Below, in pieces: positions 8,449-18,790 of a stretch of 64,000 nt of DNA. This DNA is from CAVQJU01 sp963712905 (GTDB lineage: Bacteria > Acidobacteriota > Vicinamibacteria > Vicinamibacterales > CAVVIG01), in the NCBI GenBank assembly GCA_963712905.1, contig CAVQJU010000001.1, positions 1-64,000 of the forward strand, read 5' to 3'. The notes below the pieces were generated by a model. The model saw nothing but the letters and a program-made list of their open reading frames with translations, did not search any database and was not told where the DNA came from. How positions within the stretch are numbered: position 1 is the stretch's first letter; each line of letters starts with the position of its first letter. Both the position numbers and the translations under genes were made by a program.

Positions 8449-9012
8449 TCAGAGAGCCGGGGCCCGCAAGTCTCTCGCCAGCGATCGGACGCCGGAACCC
8501 GCCCCCAACATCACGGTTCCGACAATCAGCAGCTTGACGCCCAGCAACACGCCGATGGCCCAGGCACCCGAGAGCGGGTACTGCTGCCAGATCATGAGCC
8601 CCAGCAGGATCGACACGCCGCCGCCGACGAGCAGCCACAGGCGGCTCGAGGCCGGGTGCACACTGAACGCCCCGACAATCTCGGCGATGCCGTCTGCGAA
8701 GAGATAGACGGCAATGACGATGGTCAGAAAGCCGAACGCGAAGACCGGGTCGGTCACGAGTGCCAGACCACACAGCAGCGTCAGGCCACCCACGACGAAC
8801 GCGAGCGCGCCCGTTCCGAGGCTCCCGGCCCACAACGCCCCCAGCATCCGGAGGATGCCGCCCACGATCACGAGAAGACCGACCGCCAGCACAATCGAAA
8901 GCCCGGTCACCGCCGGCGCCGCCATCGCGGCGAGCCCGAGCACGATCGTGACGACCCCGAGAATGCTCATCCGCCGCGCCGTCGATTTGGCAGCCGTTTC
9001 AACGTTGCCCAT
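8449..9012 (-). CDS. hdeD: HdeD family acid-resistance membrane protein (DUF308), copy 1
   Basis: The 187-residue protein is built of six hydrophobic segments in the duplicated DUF308 pattern, with glycine-rich turns such as IVLGLAAMAAPAV, VGLLVIVGGILRML, LTLLCGLALVTDPVFAF and GGGVSILLGLMIW. HdeD proteins sit in the inner membrane and in E. coli contribute to acid resistance at high cell density. The start follows GGAGGA five bases upstream. A second paralogue is encoded 145 bases further upstream on the same strand (9157-9732). Neighbouring exported glutaminase makes an acid-stress role plausible, though this is inference. Confidence 0.85.
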   Translation of the reverse strand: MGNVETAAKSTARRMSILGVVTIVLGLAAMAAPAVTGLSIVLAVGLLVIVGGILRMLGALWAGSLGTGALAFVVGGLTLLCGLALVTDPVFAFGFLTIVIAVYLFADGIAEIVGAFSVHPASSRLWLLVGGGVSILLGLMIWQQYPLSGAWAIGVLLGVKLLIVGTVMLGAGSGVRSLARDLRAPAL

Positions 9013-9156
9013 AAATCCTCCACATTGCGCCCCTTTTAGTCGGCGGAGTCTTCTGCGTGGAGATTCACAACCGGCTGGTCATTCCGGGCAGCGCGACTGG
9101 GGTTGTCGCGCTGCCCTCCGGGCAAGCGCCGTCAGACCGAGCATGGTCCAGCGACG

Positions 9157-9732
9157 CTAGGCCGTGGCGAGCCTCTGTCTGGCCGCTCCCAACTTCCCGC
9201 CGACCGACTTCACCTTGAAGGCGAGAAAGACGAGCGAGAAGCCGGTCACAATCGACCAGATCCCGATGACGGTGAGAACCGCGAGCGCACCCGCGCCCGG
9301 ACGCGACACCATGGACAGGCCGAACAGGATGGAGACCAGGCCGCCCAGGGCCATCCACCACTCACCCGTGATCTCGCGTCTGAGGCTCACGGCGAGGATG
9401 ATGCGCAGGACGCCGGTGGAGATCGCCCAGAAGCCGATGTACAGGAGCAGCATCAGTGTGGTGATTCCGGGTGCTTGAAACGTAATGACGCCGAAGGCGA
9501 TGCCGAGCAGGCCTTCGAACATGAGCACCCACCAGCTCTCGTTTTCCTCGCGTCCGAAGAACGCGTGGAACACGTTCAGGATCCCGTCCACGAACGCGAA
9601 CGCCGCGAAATAGAGCACGAGGCTACCGAGGGTGATGCCCGGGTACGCGAGCGCCACGATGCCGAACAGGATCGCGAACGCGCCTCTGAGCAGCAGCACC
9701 CACCAGTAACGGGACATGAGTTTCGATAACAT
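9157..9732 (-). CDS. hdeD: HdeD family acid-resistance membrane protein (DUF308), copy 2
   Basis: The 191-residue membrane protein has the same six-segment DUF308 layout as the 8449-9012 gene, with GAFAILFGIVALAYPGITLGS near the start and LGGLVSILFGLSMVSRPGAG later. The two are clearly paralogues but not near-identical. AAAGGAG precedes the ATG at a good distance, and only 24 bases separate it from the exported protein gene upstream (9757-10329), so those two are probably co-transcribed. The function, inner-membrane stress or acid resistance, is taken from the family. Confidence 0.85.
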   Translation of the reverse strand: MLSKLMSRYWWVLLLRGAFAILFGIVALAYPGITLGSLVLYFAAFAFVDGILNVFHAFFGREENESWWVLMFEGLLGIAFGVITFQAPGITTLMLLLYIGFWAISTGVLRIILAVSLRREITGEWWMALGGLVSILFGLSMVSRPGAGALAVLTVIGIWSIVTGFSLVFLAFKVKSVGGKLGAARQRLATA

Positions 9733-9756
9733 AAACAGCTCCTTTCCTGTTCCGAC

Positions 9757-10329
9757 CTACTTCTTCGCCGGCGCGACCTTGATCGCGAGCGCCTCGGTGT
9801 ACGTGATCTCGACTGTGTCGCCGACACTGACGCCCTGGAGCCTCTCCGGGTGCAGCACCTTGAGAGTCCGCGTGTTGCCGGCAGGCCCCTTGAAGGTCAC
9901 CGAGGGGGCCTTGGCGTCGATCGCCGCGATCTTCACCGTTACCGTGGTCTGCTGCCCGATCGCGCCCGCCGGCTTCTTGCCGGATGCGGCGGTGCCGCCG
10001 GCGACAGCCGTCTCCGCGCCCGCCTTGCCGCCCTTCTTCACTTCGTACACGAGGGCTTCCGTGTAGGCCGCCGTGACCACGTCGCCCGTCTTCACCTGGG
10101 CGAGGTTCTTCACGGCGTCGCCAGCCACGAAGCTGTACTCCTGGCCGTCGGAGGCCTTGAGCGTGACCGCGCGCGTCTTATGGTTGATCTTGGTGACGGT
10201 CGCCGTAATCTCGACGGCCGCCACGACGGCTTCGCCTTTGACCGGCGCCTGAGCCCGCGCGATGGCCGCCAGGTACAACATGCCCGCTACGCAGGCCACC
10301 AAGGTCGAACATCTGAACATCTTCGTCAT
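9757..10329 (-). CDS. exported beta-rich protein of unknown function, duplicated OB-like repeat
   Basis: The 190-residue product starts at the ATG at 10329 after a clear AGGAGA ribosome site and has a signal peptide (MTKMFRCSTLVACVAGMLYLAAIARA). The mature part is two copies of the same motif: VEITATVTKINHKTRAVTLKASDGQEYSF...VKTGDVVTAAYTEALVYEV, and later VTVKIAAIDAKAPSVTFKGPAGNTRTL...VSVGDTVEITYTEALAIKV. Each repeat ends YTEAL, suggesting a small beta-barrel pair in the periplasm. I do not recognise a named family with certainty. It lies between the glutaminase and the second HdeD gene and probably shares their stress context. Confidence 0.7.
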   Translation of the reverse strand: MTKMFRCSTLVACVAGMLYLAAIARAQAPVKGEAVVAAVEITATVTKINHKTRAVTLKASDGQEYSFVAGDAVKNLAQVKTGDVVTAAYTEALVYEVKKGGKAGAETAVAGGTAASGKKPAGAIGQQTTVTVKIAAIDAKAPSVTFKGPAGNTRTLKVLHPERLQGVSVGDTVEITYTEALAIKVAPAKK

Positions 10330-10463
10330 TTGCCTGTCTCCTCTTGATCCCGGTCGACGCGCGCCTTCGGAACAGCGGTACGCGAAATCTGTACCGCCTC
10401 CGGTTTGCTCCGCGATCCGGATCTTCGTCAAGCCTGGCGAAGGCCGGTCATCGCCAGGCCGCT

Positions 10464-10492
10464 GGAAAATCCCCGGTGAACGGGGTTTTTCC
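10464..10492 (-). terminator. bidirectional-looking hairpin after the glutaminase gene
   Basis: GGAAAA-T-CCCCG (10464-10475) pairs with CGGGG-TTTTT-CC (10481-10492) around a five-base loop. Read on the minus strand, the CG-rich stem is followed by ATTTTCC, as in an intrinsic terminator, 60 bases past the glutaminase stop. The A and T flanks make it usable from both strands. Confidence 0.5.
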
Positions 10493-10551
10493 GCAAAAGA
10501 CGCGCCCGGGAGAAGCGCATACCCCCCCGGGCCGTACGGCAAACGCCGCAG

Positions 10552-11574
10552 CTACCGCTTTGAACTGAGCGGATTGCCGCCCAGCGCGTTGGAAATCGCC
10601 GTGATCGCGCGCTGCGCCCGGATGCTGTTGCCCGCATCGTCGAGCGGGGGCGAGATGACCGCGATCCCGAACTTGCCTGGGGATACCGCGATGATGCCGC
10701 CGCCGACGCCGCTCTTCGCGGGCAGGCCCGTGTGATACAGCCACTTGCCCGAGTCGTCATACAGGCCAGCCGTGGCCATTACCGCGAGGACACCGGGGAC
10801 CTTGGCGGCATCGATCACCTGCTTGCCGGTCACCGGATTCTTGCCACCGGTGGCGAGCGTCGCGGCCATGGTCGCAAGGTCCTTGGCGTTCACGCCTACG
10901 GAGCACTGGCGCGTGTAGAGATCGACAGCCTGTGGCCAGCTGGTCTTGATGTACCCGTAGGCGAACATCAACGCGCCGATGGCCTGGTTCCGTTGGTTGG
11001 AGTCGGATTCCGACTTGTAGACGTCCTGCAGGACCGTCAACGGGCGCCCCGCGTAGTCGTTATAGGTGCCGATGATCTTCTTCCAGACCGCGTCGGAGTT
11101 CGCGCCGGTCACCATGCTGGTCGCCGAGATGGCGCCGGGATTCACCAGGGCGTTCATTTCCGGGGCGCCGGCTCCCGAGACCACCTTGACCCCTTCGATG
11201 GCGATGATGGAATTGAACCGCGCGCCCGTCGCATCGACGCCGATTCGTTTCTCGATCGCGTCCGGGCCCTGCTCTTGAATCACCTGCGCCATGGTGAAGA
11301 CCTTGGAGATCGACTGAATCGAGACCTCGGTCTTGATGTCGCCGGCGGTGTAGACCTTGCCGTCCACGGTCACCAGGGCGATGCCGAACAGGTTCGGATC
11401 CACCTTGGCGAGCGCCGGGATGTAGTCCGCGTTCTTGCCTTCCTTGAGCGCCTTGAACTGGTTGTACGCGTTGTTGACGATCGTCTGCGGATCCGACGCC
11501 TGCTGCGCCGTCAGCGCCAGGCCGCCGAGCAGCACGCTCGCCGCGACCAGGCCGAGTTTCTTGATCATGCTCAT
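10552..11574 (-). CDS. glsA: glutaminase with signal peptide
   Basis: The 340-residue protein belongs to the serine-dependent glutaminase family, which converts glutamine to glutamate and ammonia. The catalytic Ser-x-x-Lys is seen in VSIQSISKVFTMAQ. Further family motifs are EMNALVNPGAISATSMV, SDSNQRNQAIGALM and KSGVGGGIIAVSPGKFGIAVISPPL. Unlike the usual cytoplasmic enzyme of about 310 residues, it begins with MIKKLGLVAASVLLGGLALTAQQ, a signal peptide, so it likely works in the periplasm. The ATG at 11574 overlaps the porin stop codon by one base (TGATG), so the two are translationally coupled. Ammonia release could buffer acid, which fits the HdeD genes downstream. Confidence 0.9.
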   Translation of the reverse strand: MSMIKKLGLVAASVLLGGLALTAQQASDPQTIVNNAYNQFKALKEGKNADYIPALAKVDPNLFGIALVTVDGKVYTAGDIKTEVSIQSISKVFTMAQVIQEQGPDAIEKRIGVDATGARFNSIIAIEGVKVVSGAGAPEMNALVNPGAISATSMVTGANSDAVWKKIIGTYNDYAGRPLTVLQDVYKSESDSNQRNQAIGALMFAYGYIKTSWPQAVDLYTRQCSVGVNAKDLATMAATLATGGKNPVTGKQVIDAAKVPGVLAVMATAGLYDDSGKWLYHTGLPAKSGVGGGIIAVSPGKFGIAVISPPLDDAGNSIRAQRAITAISNALGGNPLSSKR

Positions 11575-12845
11575 CACTGACCCCCGATCTTGTAGCCGAA
11601 GCTGTATTTGAACGAGAACTGCAGCCGGTAGTCGCTGACGGCGAAGCCGTCCGAGTTGTTTTCCCGGTGCGCGTACTGGAACTCGCCGCCCATCATCACG
11701 TTCTTCGCCGGCGTCACCAGCAGGTTCCCGCTGATGTACTGGCCGTTCTTGTACGCGTTGGCCGACTGGCCGTTGCTGTTGGTGATGTCGACGCGCGAGT
11801 AGCCGATCGCGCTCGAGTACTTCGCATTCCAGTTGTGGTCCAGGTAGATGACGAGGCCGAAGTCCTGGAGCGCCTCGCCGACAACCGGCGTCACGGTGTT
11901 GGGGAGGTTGCTCTTGATCGCGACGTCCACGGGCGCGTCGTTGAAGTAGTTCTCGACGCCCGCACCCTCGACCACCTGGAGGCGCAGCACGTCGTTCGGG
12001 CTGACCTTCAGATTCGAGCTGATGCTGATGCCCCAGCCCCAGACACTGCCGTTCAGGTCGAACTTGTCATTCGGCAGGAGGTCGTCGTACGCGATGTACC
12101 GCAGCGCGCCGCCCACTTGGACATAACCCCACTTCTTGCCGTACCGATAGTGGCCCGTGAAGTCCGGGGACGGAAACCGCGGCTTCACGTTCTGCAGCTC
12201 GACCCGGTCGGACAGGACGCCCGCGTCGCCGCTCGCACCGGGAGCTTCGACCGCGATCCGCGCGTTCGACGTCCCGTCGTTGAAGGGCTCGTAGAACACC
12301 TGCACGTTCCGGAAGAAGAGCATGCCGTTCGGCCCCCAGTAGTCGAGCACGTTCGGGAACACGTCCACGTCCATGAACTGGCTGTTGGTCTGTCCCGCGC
12401 CGACCTGCTTCCACTGGCCCCACGCATGGCGCAGCCGGATCGTCGTCTGGCCGGCGTCGCGGCCCACACCGAACATGTCGATCTCGAACTGCCCCTTCAC
12501 GGGACCGTTGGCCGTCGGCACCTCACCCTTGACGCCGAGCCGGCTCTGGCGCGCGCTCAGGTAGAAGTGGCCGTCGTTGCCGAACTGGTTGGCCACGTTC
12601 GGCAGGCGTGAGGGCCTGTTGACGTCGTACCAGTCGGGGTTGTTCTGCTTGAAGTCGGCAATCGCGTCGGCCTGCCCGAAGCCGTAGATTTCGAGCGTGC
12701 CCTTCTCGTCCGACGCTGCCGACTGAGCGGCGGGCGGCGTCGCCGGCTCCTCGGCCCGGGCAACCCTCGGGACACCGGCGAGCACCAGGACCGCCAGAAT
12801 TCCCCACGGCAGGGCTGATGTTGGTAACCGTCGTTTCGCACGCAT
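11574..12845 (-). CDS. DcaP-type trimeric outer-membrane porin
   Basis: The 423-residue product has a signal peptide (MRAKRRLPTSALPWGILAVLVLAGVPRVARA) and then GTLEIYGFGQADAIADFKQNNPDWYDVNRPSRLP, the hallmark start of DcaP-like proteins. Alternating hydrophobic strands continue to an end rich in aromatic strands (DYRLQFSFKYSFGYKIGGQ). DcaP porins take up small anionic or dicarboxylic compounds across the outer membrane. The direct coupling to an exported glutaminase suggests it imports the substrate or releases the product of that enzyme, which is inference. A 31-base gap separates it from the upstream small exported protein. Confidence 0.85.
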   Translation of the reverse strand: MRAKRRLPTSALPWGILAVLVLAGVPRVARAEEPATPPAAQSAASDEKGTLEIYGFGQADAIADFKQNNPDWYDVNRPSRLPNVANQFGNDGHFYLSARQSRLGVKGEVPTANGPVKGQFEIDMFGVGRDAGQTTIRLRHAWGQWKQVGAGQTNSQFMDVDVFPNVLDYWGPNGMLFFRNVQVFYEPFNDGTSNARIAVEAPGASGDAGVLSDRVELQNVKPRFPSPDFTGHYRYGKKWGYVQVGGALRYIAYDDLLPNDKFDLNGSVWGWGISISSNLKVSPNDVLRLQVVEGAGVENYFNDAPVDVAIKSNLPNTVTPVVGEALQDFGLVIYLDHNWNAKYSSAIGYSRVDITNSNGQSANAYKNGQYISGNLLVTPAKNVMMGGEFQYAHRENNSDGFAVSDYRLQFSFKYSFGYKIGGQ

Positions 12846-12876
12846 AGTCTCGTGTCCTTTCGGTGAGAAGCTCGTT

Positions 12877-13353
12877 CTACTGGACGAGCGGAATGTTTGC
12901 GGCCAGCTCGTAGCGAATGGCCGCTCGAATCTTGTTTTCGATCTGGATGTACCGGGCCGCCTTCATCGCGGGGAGCGCCGTCATGGCTTTGGCCGCCGTG
13001 GCTTTCTTCAACTGCGCCTCGGCCTCGTCAACCGCCAGGGATTCGTCGAGGAGCTTCTTTGCGGTCTCGTTGGTGACCGGCCCCTTGTTGTAGGCGTCGG
13101 CATACGCCGTAATCGCCGCGGCCATGCGTTGGTTGATCTGCTGCAGATCCTTCTGGTACGCCTCGTACACGGGCCAGAACGCCGTCCCTTCCGCGTCCGT
13201 GAGACTCAAGTTCTGGGCCACCACCAGCTTCTTGTCCGCCTTGATCTTCTGGCGGAGGATCTCCATGTTGGTGGTTCCGGCATTCTGGGCCAGGGCGGGT
13301 GCCGCCAGCGCGGCTGCGATCGTGAACGCCGCCATCAATCTGAGTCGAGTCAT
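12877..13353 (-). CDS. small exported helical protein, Spy/CpxP-like in appearance
   Basis: After a signal peptide (MTRLRLMAAFTIAAALAAPALAQ) the roughly 135-residue mature protein is almost entirely helical, with LSLTDAEGTAFWPVYEAYQKDLQQINQRM and KKATAAKAMTALPAMKAARYIQIENKI. The pattern resembles periplasmic Spy/CpxP-type helical proteins, but no LTxxQ repeat is clear. Three ATG codons stand in a row (13359, 13356, 13353); TGGAG is only two bases before the first, so the last is preferred. It appears to head the glutaminase/porin operon. The function is unknown. Confidence 0.65.
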   Translation of the reverse strand: MTRLRLMAAFTIAAALAAPALAQNAGTTNMEILRQKIKADKKLVVAQNLSLTDAEGTAFWPVYEAYQKDLQQINQRMAAAITAYADAYNKGPVTNETAKKLLDESLAVDEAEAQLKKATAAKAMTALPAMKAARYIQIENKIRAAIRYELAANIPLVQ

Positions 13354-13476
13354 CATCATTTCTCCAGGTATCGTGAGAGGTTTCGTGGGCTTGTCGCCAG
13401 ATGATCGGACGGCGGAGCCGATCGCCGGATTCGCTGAGGGATCTTTCCCGGTCGTGCGGAAAAATACCCGGTCGCA

Positions 13477-13830
13477 TCAGGTCCCGTTGTCCTTCCGAAT
13501 CGTCTGCGGCGGGGCTCGCAGCGCCTGCACCAGGTCGAGACCACCGATGTGCATGAGATCGTCGAAGCTGATGTCCGGAGGCGTCAGCGACAGGTCGATA
13601 ACGGCGAGAAAGAGGCGGTACTCGGGCGAGCGGAGATACGCGTCGAGCTCCTCACGCGTCACCCACTGGTCGCAGATCGTCAAGGCCTCCGGGTTCGTGG
13701 CGTCCTGTAAGAGCGAGAATCCGGCGCAGCCGGCTCTCGCGGTGGCATGCCCCATCAAGACCCGCAACGTGCGAAATACCTCAGGTCTGTCTCGCGCCGA
13801 GATCGCGAGGCGCACGGTCGACTGGATCAT
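13477..13830 (-). CDS. antibiotic-biosynthesis-monooxygenase (ABM) fold protein
   Basis: The 117-residue protein has the ABM/quinol-monooxygenase pattern: a first strand VRLAISARDRPEVFRTLRVLMG, then GCAGFSLLQDATNPEALTICDQWVTREELDAYLRSPEYRLFLAVIDLSLTPPDISF compressed into one ferredoxin-like fold. Members act as small dimeric oxygenases or stress proteins on quinol-like substrates, and the substrate is not known here. It is divergent from the sigma-54 activator gene, with 192 bases between the starts. Confidence 0.75.
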   Translation of the reverse strand: MIQSTVRLAISARDRPEVFRTLRVLMGHATARAGCAGFSLLQDATNPEALTICDQWVTREELDAYLRSPEYRLFLAVIDLSLTPPDISFDDLMHIGGLDLVQALRAPPQTIRKDNGT

Positions 13831-14022
13831 CTGTGCCGAGAGGGTGCACGAAGGGTGCCTCCGCCGAGTCCGGAGGGACCTTCCGCACTAAGTCGTCGTG
13901 GCTCAGGCGCTTGCTAGCGGGCTCGGGCAGGGTCGAGTCGCGTTGAGCGAACACGACGTCCCCGAAATAGCGGGAGTTTCCCGATTAGGCGTGACATAGA
14001 ATGGACCGAGTTCCGAGCATTC

Positions 14023-15590
<1,568 letters not shown>

Positions 15591-15594
<4 letters not shown>

Positions 15595-16439
15595 AGCTCC
15601 TCCTGGATCTGGCCGTTCCGGCGATCACGTTCCTTCTGTTGCTCGCCGTTGGACTGGACCTCGCCCCCGCTGACTTCGCGCAGGTGCGTCGGCAGCGGCG
15701 CGTTCTGGCCGCAGGCCTGGTCGGGCCGCTGCTGGTCCTGCCGCCACTCGCGCTCCTGCTGGTCGGGCTGGCTCGTCCTTCGCCGGATCTCCAGGCTGGA
15801 TTGCTGTTGCTCGCCGCGTGTCCCATCGGAGGCATTTCGAACACGTACAGCTACCTGGCAAGGGCCTCGACGGCCTTGTCCGTGACGCTCACCGCGTGCT
15901 CCAGCCTCCTCGCGGTCGTAACCATTCCTGCCCTGGCCATTGTGTTCAGGACGGTGTTGGGCCACCCCATGGGATTGGCCGTGCCGCTCCCGCTGATCTT
16001 CGCGCAGGTCCTGCTCATGCTGACCCTTCCGGTGGGTCTCGGGATGTGGGTGCGGTTCAGCCGGCCAGTGCTCGCCGGCCGCTCCCGGCCCTACTTGAGG
16101 GCCTTCAGCTTTGGCGGGGTCGCGACGCTGATCGTGCTGGTCGTCGCGAGCGACCCTGTCGTGTTCGCGCACGGCCTGCGGGAGAGCGTGCCACTTGCCG
16201 CGTCGTTCGTCGCCGCGTCATTTCTTGCCGGCTGGCTGATTGGTGCCGGGACCGGCGCGTCGCGGCCAGATCGATTCACCCTGGCCGCGGAGTTCGCGAC
16301 GCGCAACATCGCCGTGGCCACCGCCATCGCGCTGACGCTGGCCGGACGCGTCGAGTTCGCCTTGTTCGCGACGGCGTATTTCCTGACCGAGATTCCCCTG
16401 ATGTTGGGTGCGACAGTCGTCTATCGCCGATCGCGATAA
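15591..16439 (+). CDS. bile acid:sodium symporter family transporter
   Basis: Starting from the GTG at 15591, which overlaps the activator's TGA by four bases, the product is 282 residues with about nine or ten hydrophobic segments. GLDLAPADFAQVRRQRR, LLLAACPIGGISNTYSYLARASTALSVTLT and TLAAEFATRNIAVATAIAL match the BASS/ASBT family, including the crossover regions that bind sodium. The frame is open further upstream, but that part lies antisense-like within the regulator. It presumably imports an organic anion when the coupled sigma-54 activator is engaged; the actual solute is unknown. Confidence 0.85.
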
Positions 16440-16577
16440 GTTCGCTGGGGTTTGGCTGCCAGGCCCGGAAGCCTTGAATTTCGACGGAGTCCGTGCCATA
16501 AACGCACGGGCCGCGCGACGACGCATCAGAGTCCTGGCCCGGCGCTTGCTACTACCCCTTGAATCGGCACTTTATCG

Positions 16578-17336
16578 ATGACGCGAACGGCACTTACCGC
16601 GGCGGCTCTTCTATTGACGGTCTGCGTTGGCGTTTCGGCAGAGACCACGGCGGATACCGAGACGCCCCCGACCTCCGAATCCCAGGACCAGACGTCGCGT
16701 ACAGCCACCAGCCGGGCACATACCGACGTCAAAGGGGCGATCGAGGGTTCGCTGAGGCTCCTGATGCTGGAGCATCTCGGCCGGATTGCGTTCCAGGAAA
16801 AAACACGCCGCGAGCTGAGCGGACCGTTCTTCGTCGACTATGCCCACTCTGTCCACGTCCCTGACCACTGGTCGGATGGCGATGGCTGGTTCGTGAACTA
16901 CGTCGGCCACCCGATTCACGGTGCAGCGGCCGGATACATGTGGATCGATCACGATCCTCATGGCTGGAACGAAAAGCTCTTCAGTCGCGGCTACTGGGCA
17001 AGCCGGGGACGCGCGACGGCCTGGAGCGCCGCCTTCAGCCTGCAGTTCGAACTGGGACCGCTCAGCGAGGCGTCGATTGGCAACGTCGGCATGAATCCGG
17101 TATCGAGGGGATGGGTGGACCACGTCATCACGCCAGCCGGTGCCTTCGCGCTGATGGTGGGCGAGGACGTACTGGATCGATCGTTTCTGAAGTGGGTCGA
17201 GAGGCGTACGTCGAACAGTTACTTGCGGGCAACCCTGAGGACAGCCGCCACCCCCGGGCGCATGCTTTCCAACATCGCGAACGGCCGCGCGCCGTGGTTT
17301 CGCGAGGACCGCCCCCTCAACTGGGACGGAAAATAA
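16578..17336 (+). CDS. secreted protein of unknown function, possibly DUF3943-like
   Basis: The 252-residue product has a signal peptide (MTRTALTAAALLLTVCVGVSA) and a Thr/Ser-rich linker. A conserved-looking region follows with FVNYVGHPIHGAAAGYMWIDHDP and a C-terminal half containing VDHVITPAGAFALMVGEDVLDR and TAATPGRMLSNIANGRAPW. The GHP.HG segment followed by a membrane-like helix resembles DUF3943-type envelope proteins, but I hold this loosely. No clear ribosome site is visible before the ATG. It ends four bases before the double-hairpin repeat at 17340. Confidence 0.65.
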   Translation: MTRTALTAAALLLTVCVGVSAETTADTETPPTSESQDQTSRTATSRAHTDVKGAIEGSLRLLMLEHLGRIAFQEKTRRELSGPFFVDYAHSVHVPDHWSDGDGWFVNYVGHPIHGAAAGYMWIDHDPHGWNEKLFSRGYWASRGRATAWSAAFSLQFELGPLSEASIGNVGMNPVSRGWVDHVITPAGAFALMVGEDVLDRSFLKWVERRTSNSYLRATLRTAATPGRMLSNIANGRAPWFREDRPLNWDGK

Positions 17337-17339
17337 GAC

Positions 17340-17392
17340 GTAGCGGCCGGCTTCAGCCGGCCGGCGGACGTCCACCTGAAGGCGGACGCTAC
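17340..17392. repeat. double-hairpin intergenic repeat with GTAGCG...CGCTAC ends, copy 1
   Basis: GTAGCG at 17340-17345 and CGCTAC at 17387-17392 are inverted ends. Between them lie two hairpins: GCCGGC-TTCA-GCCGGC near 17345-17360, and one with a TGAA loop whose arms are GTCC.CC and GG.GGAC (17370-17387). The same plan recurs at 30756-30807. The element sits between two convergent genes and its right end contains the TAG stop codon of the minus-strand gene. It probably works as a bidirectional terminator or is a REP-type element. Confidence 0.75.
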
Positions 17393-18753
17393 CTGGTTCG
17401 CGCCAGTGAAGCGACTGCGGCGGTCGCGCGGTCGACCTCGGCGGGCGTGTTGTAAAAATAGAAGCTGAGCCGGCAGCTCGCGGGCGGATCCAGATTGAGA
17501 AAGCGGTGCGCGAGCGTCGCGCAGTGACAGCCGGCCCGCGACTCGACGCCCTGCCGGCTCAATGCCTCGGCGAGTGCGATCGGATCCCATCCTGCGATGT
17601 TGAATGCCACGAGCGAGGTGCGGCGGCGCGGGTCGGCCGGGCCGTAGATTCGCAGCCCGGGTATTCGCGCGAGCGAGGCGAGCGCACGCTCGGTGAGCGT
17701 GCGCGTGTAGTCCGTGACGTGGTTCATGGCGTCGCGAATGTCACGACGCTCCAGCGGACGGTCCCGCCGGAAATATCGCGGCTCGTCCGGCGTCAGCACG
17801 AGGTCGATCAGCAGCCTCAGTGCCTGCGCGGAGACGACCGTGCCGAGGATGTTGGGCGTGCCGGCGGCGAATTTCCAGGGCAGCTCGTTGTACTCGACGT
17901 GATCCTGCGTCACGCCACCCTGCGCCACCATGTCGCCGCCGTACAGGCAGGGCCGCATCGACTCCAGCAGATGCTGCTTGCCATACAGCACACCGACGCC
18001 AAACGGCGCGAGCAGCTTGTGAAAGGAGAACGACATGAAGTCGGCATCCAGCTCCCGGACGTCGACGAACGTCGATGGCACCAGCTGGGCGGCATCCACG
18101 AGCAGATACGATCCGGCCCGGCCGTCGGGCTGGACATAGCCGCTGAGCGACGCGAGCTCGCGCACGCACCCCAGTCGATTCTTCGTTCCCAGGAAGTTCG
18201 AGGCGGCCGTGCAGCAGACCAGCTTGGTGCGCCGATCGATCAGCGAAGCAAGATGCGCGTAGTCGAGCTCGCCGGTGTCGGGGTCGAACCGCGCGAGCCG
18301 ATATTCGACCTGCCGCCCCAGCTTCGGCAGGATCTCCCGGCACAGTCCGTACCACGGCACATAGTTGGAGTTGTGCTCCATCATCGTCGTCACCACGTTG
18401 TCGCCTGACCGGAAGTCGGTCAGCAGCGAATACATGACGATGTTGTGCGCTTCGGTGGCGTTCCTCGTGATGACGATGTTCGATCGCGACGGGGCGTTGA
18501 TGAACCGGGCGATGGTGTCGTACGCGTCCTCGAACAGCGCCGTGGTCAGTTGCGAGGCCGCCGACTGGCCGCGGTGCACGTTTTCGTAGTCGGGCGCCAG
18601 CGTTCGAAAGAGATCGACCAGCTCCCGCGGCGGTTGCGTGCTGGCGGCGTTGTTCGTCACCACACGCCCCGTCTCGGGAAAGAGGAAATGCCCTCGTACC
18701 CGCTCGACGTCGATTGCCGGGATTACCGGGATCACCGGCGCAGCCGCGATCAT
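17389..18753 (-). CDS. class V aminotransferase, cysteine desulfurase (SufS/Csd)-like
   Basis: The 454-residue PLP enzyme has the fold-type I pattern: ITRNATEAHNIVMYSL, TMMEHNSNYVPW, LLVDAAQLVPS (PLP aspartate) and SFSFHKLLAPFGVGVLYG with the Schiff-base lysine. A C-terminal ESRAGCHCATLAHRFL carries the likely active-site cysteine, in the position used by SufS-type desulfurases to mobilise sulfur from cysteine. No other suf or isc genes are in the window, so it may be a stand-alone desulfurase or a related carbon-sulfur lyase. The stop codon TAG lies inside the repeat at 17340-17392. Confidence 0.85.
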   Translation of the reverse strand: MIAAAPVIPVIPAIDVERVRGHFLFPETGRVVTNNAASTQPPRELVDLFRTLAPDYENVHRGQSAASQLTTALFEDAYDTIARFINAPSRSNIVITRNATEAHNIVMYSLLTDFRSGDNVVTTMMEHNSNYVPWYGLCREILPKLGRQVEYRLARFDPDTGELDYAHLASLIDRRTKLVCCTAASNFLGTKNRLGCVRELASLSGYVQPDGRAGSYLLVDAAQLVPSTFVDVRELDADFMSFSFHKLLAPFGVGVLYGKQHLLESMRPCLYGGDMVAQGGVTQDHVEYNELPWKFAAGTPNILGTVVSAQALRLLIDLVLTPDEPRYFRRDRPLERRDIRDAMNHVTDYTRTLTERALASLARIPGLRIYGPADPRRRTSLVAFNIAGWDPIALAEALSRQGVESRAGCHCATLAHRFLNLDPPASCRLSFYFYNTPAEVDRATAAVASLARTR

Positions 18754-18790
18754 GCCTGTCTGGTGTCGGCAGGCCGCCCGGCGTTTCAGG

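Noticed and set aside
13356..13544. Small minus-strand frame between the helical exported protein and the ABM gene
   Set aside because: It is arginine-rich, has no ribosome site and overlaps the leader of the exported protein gene.
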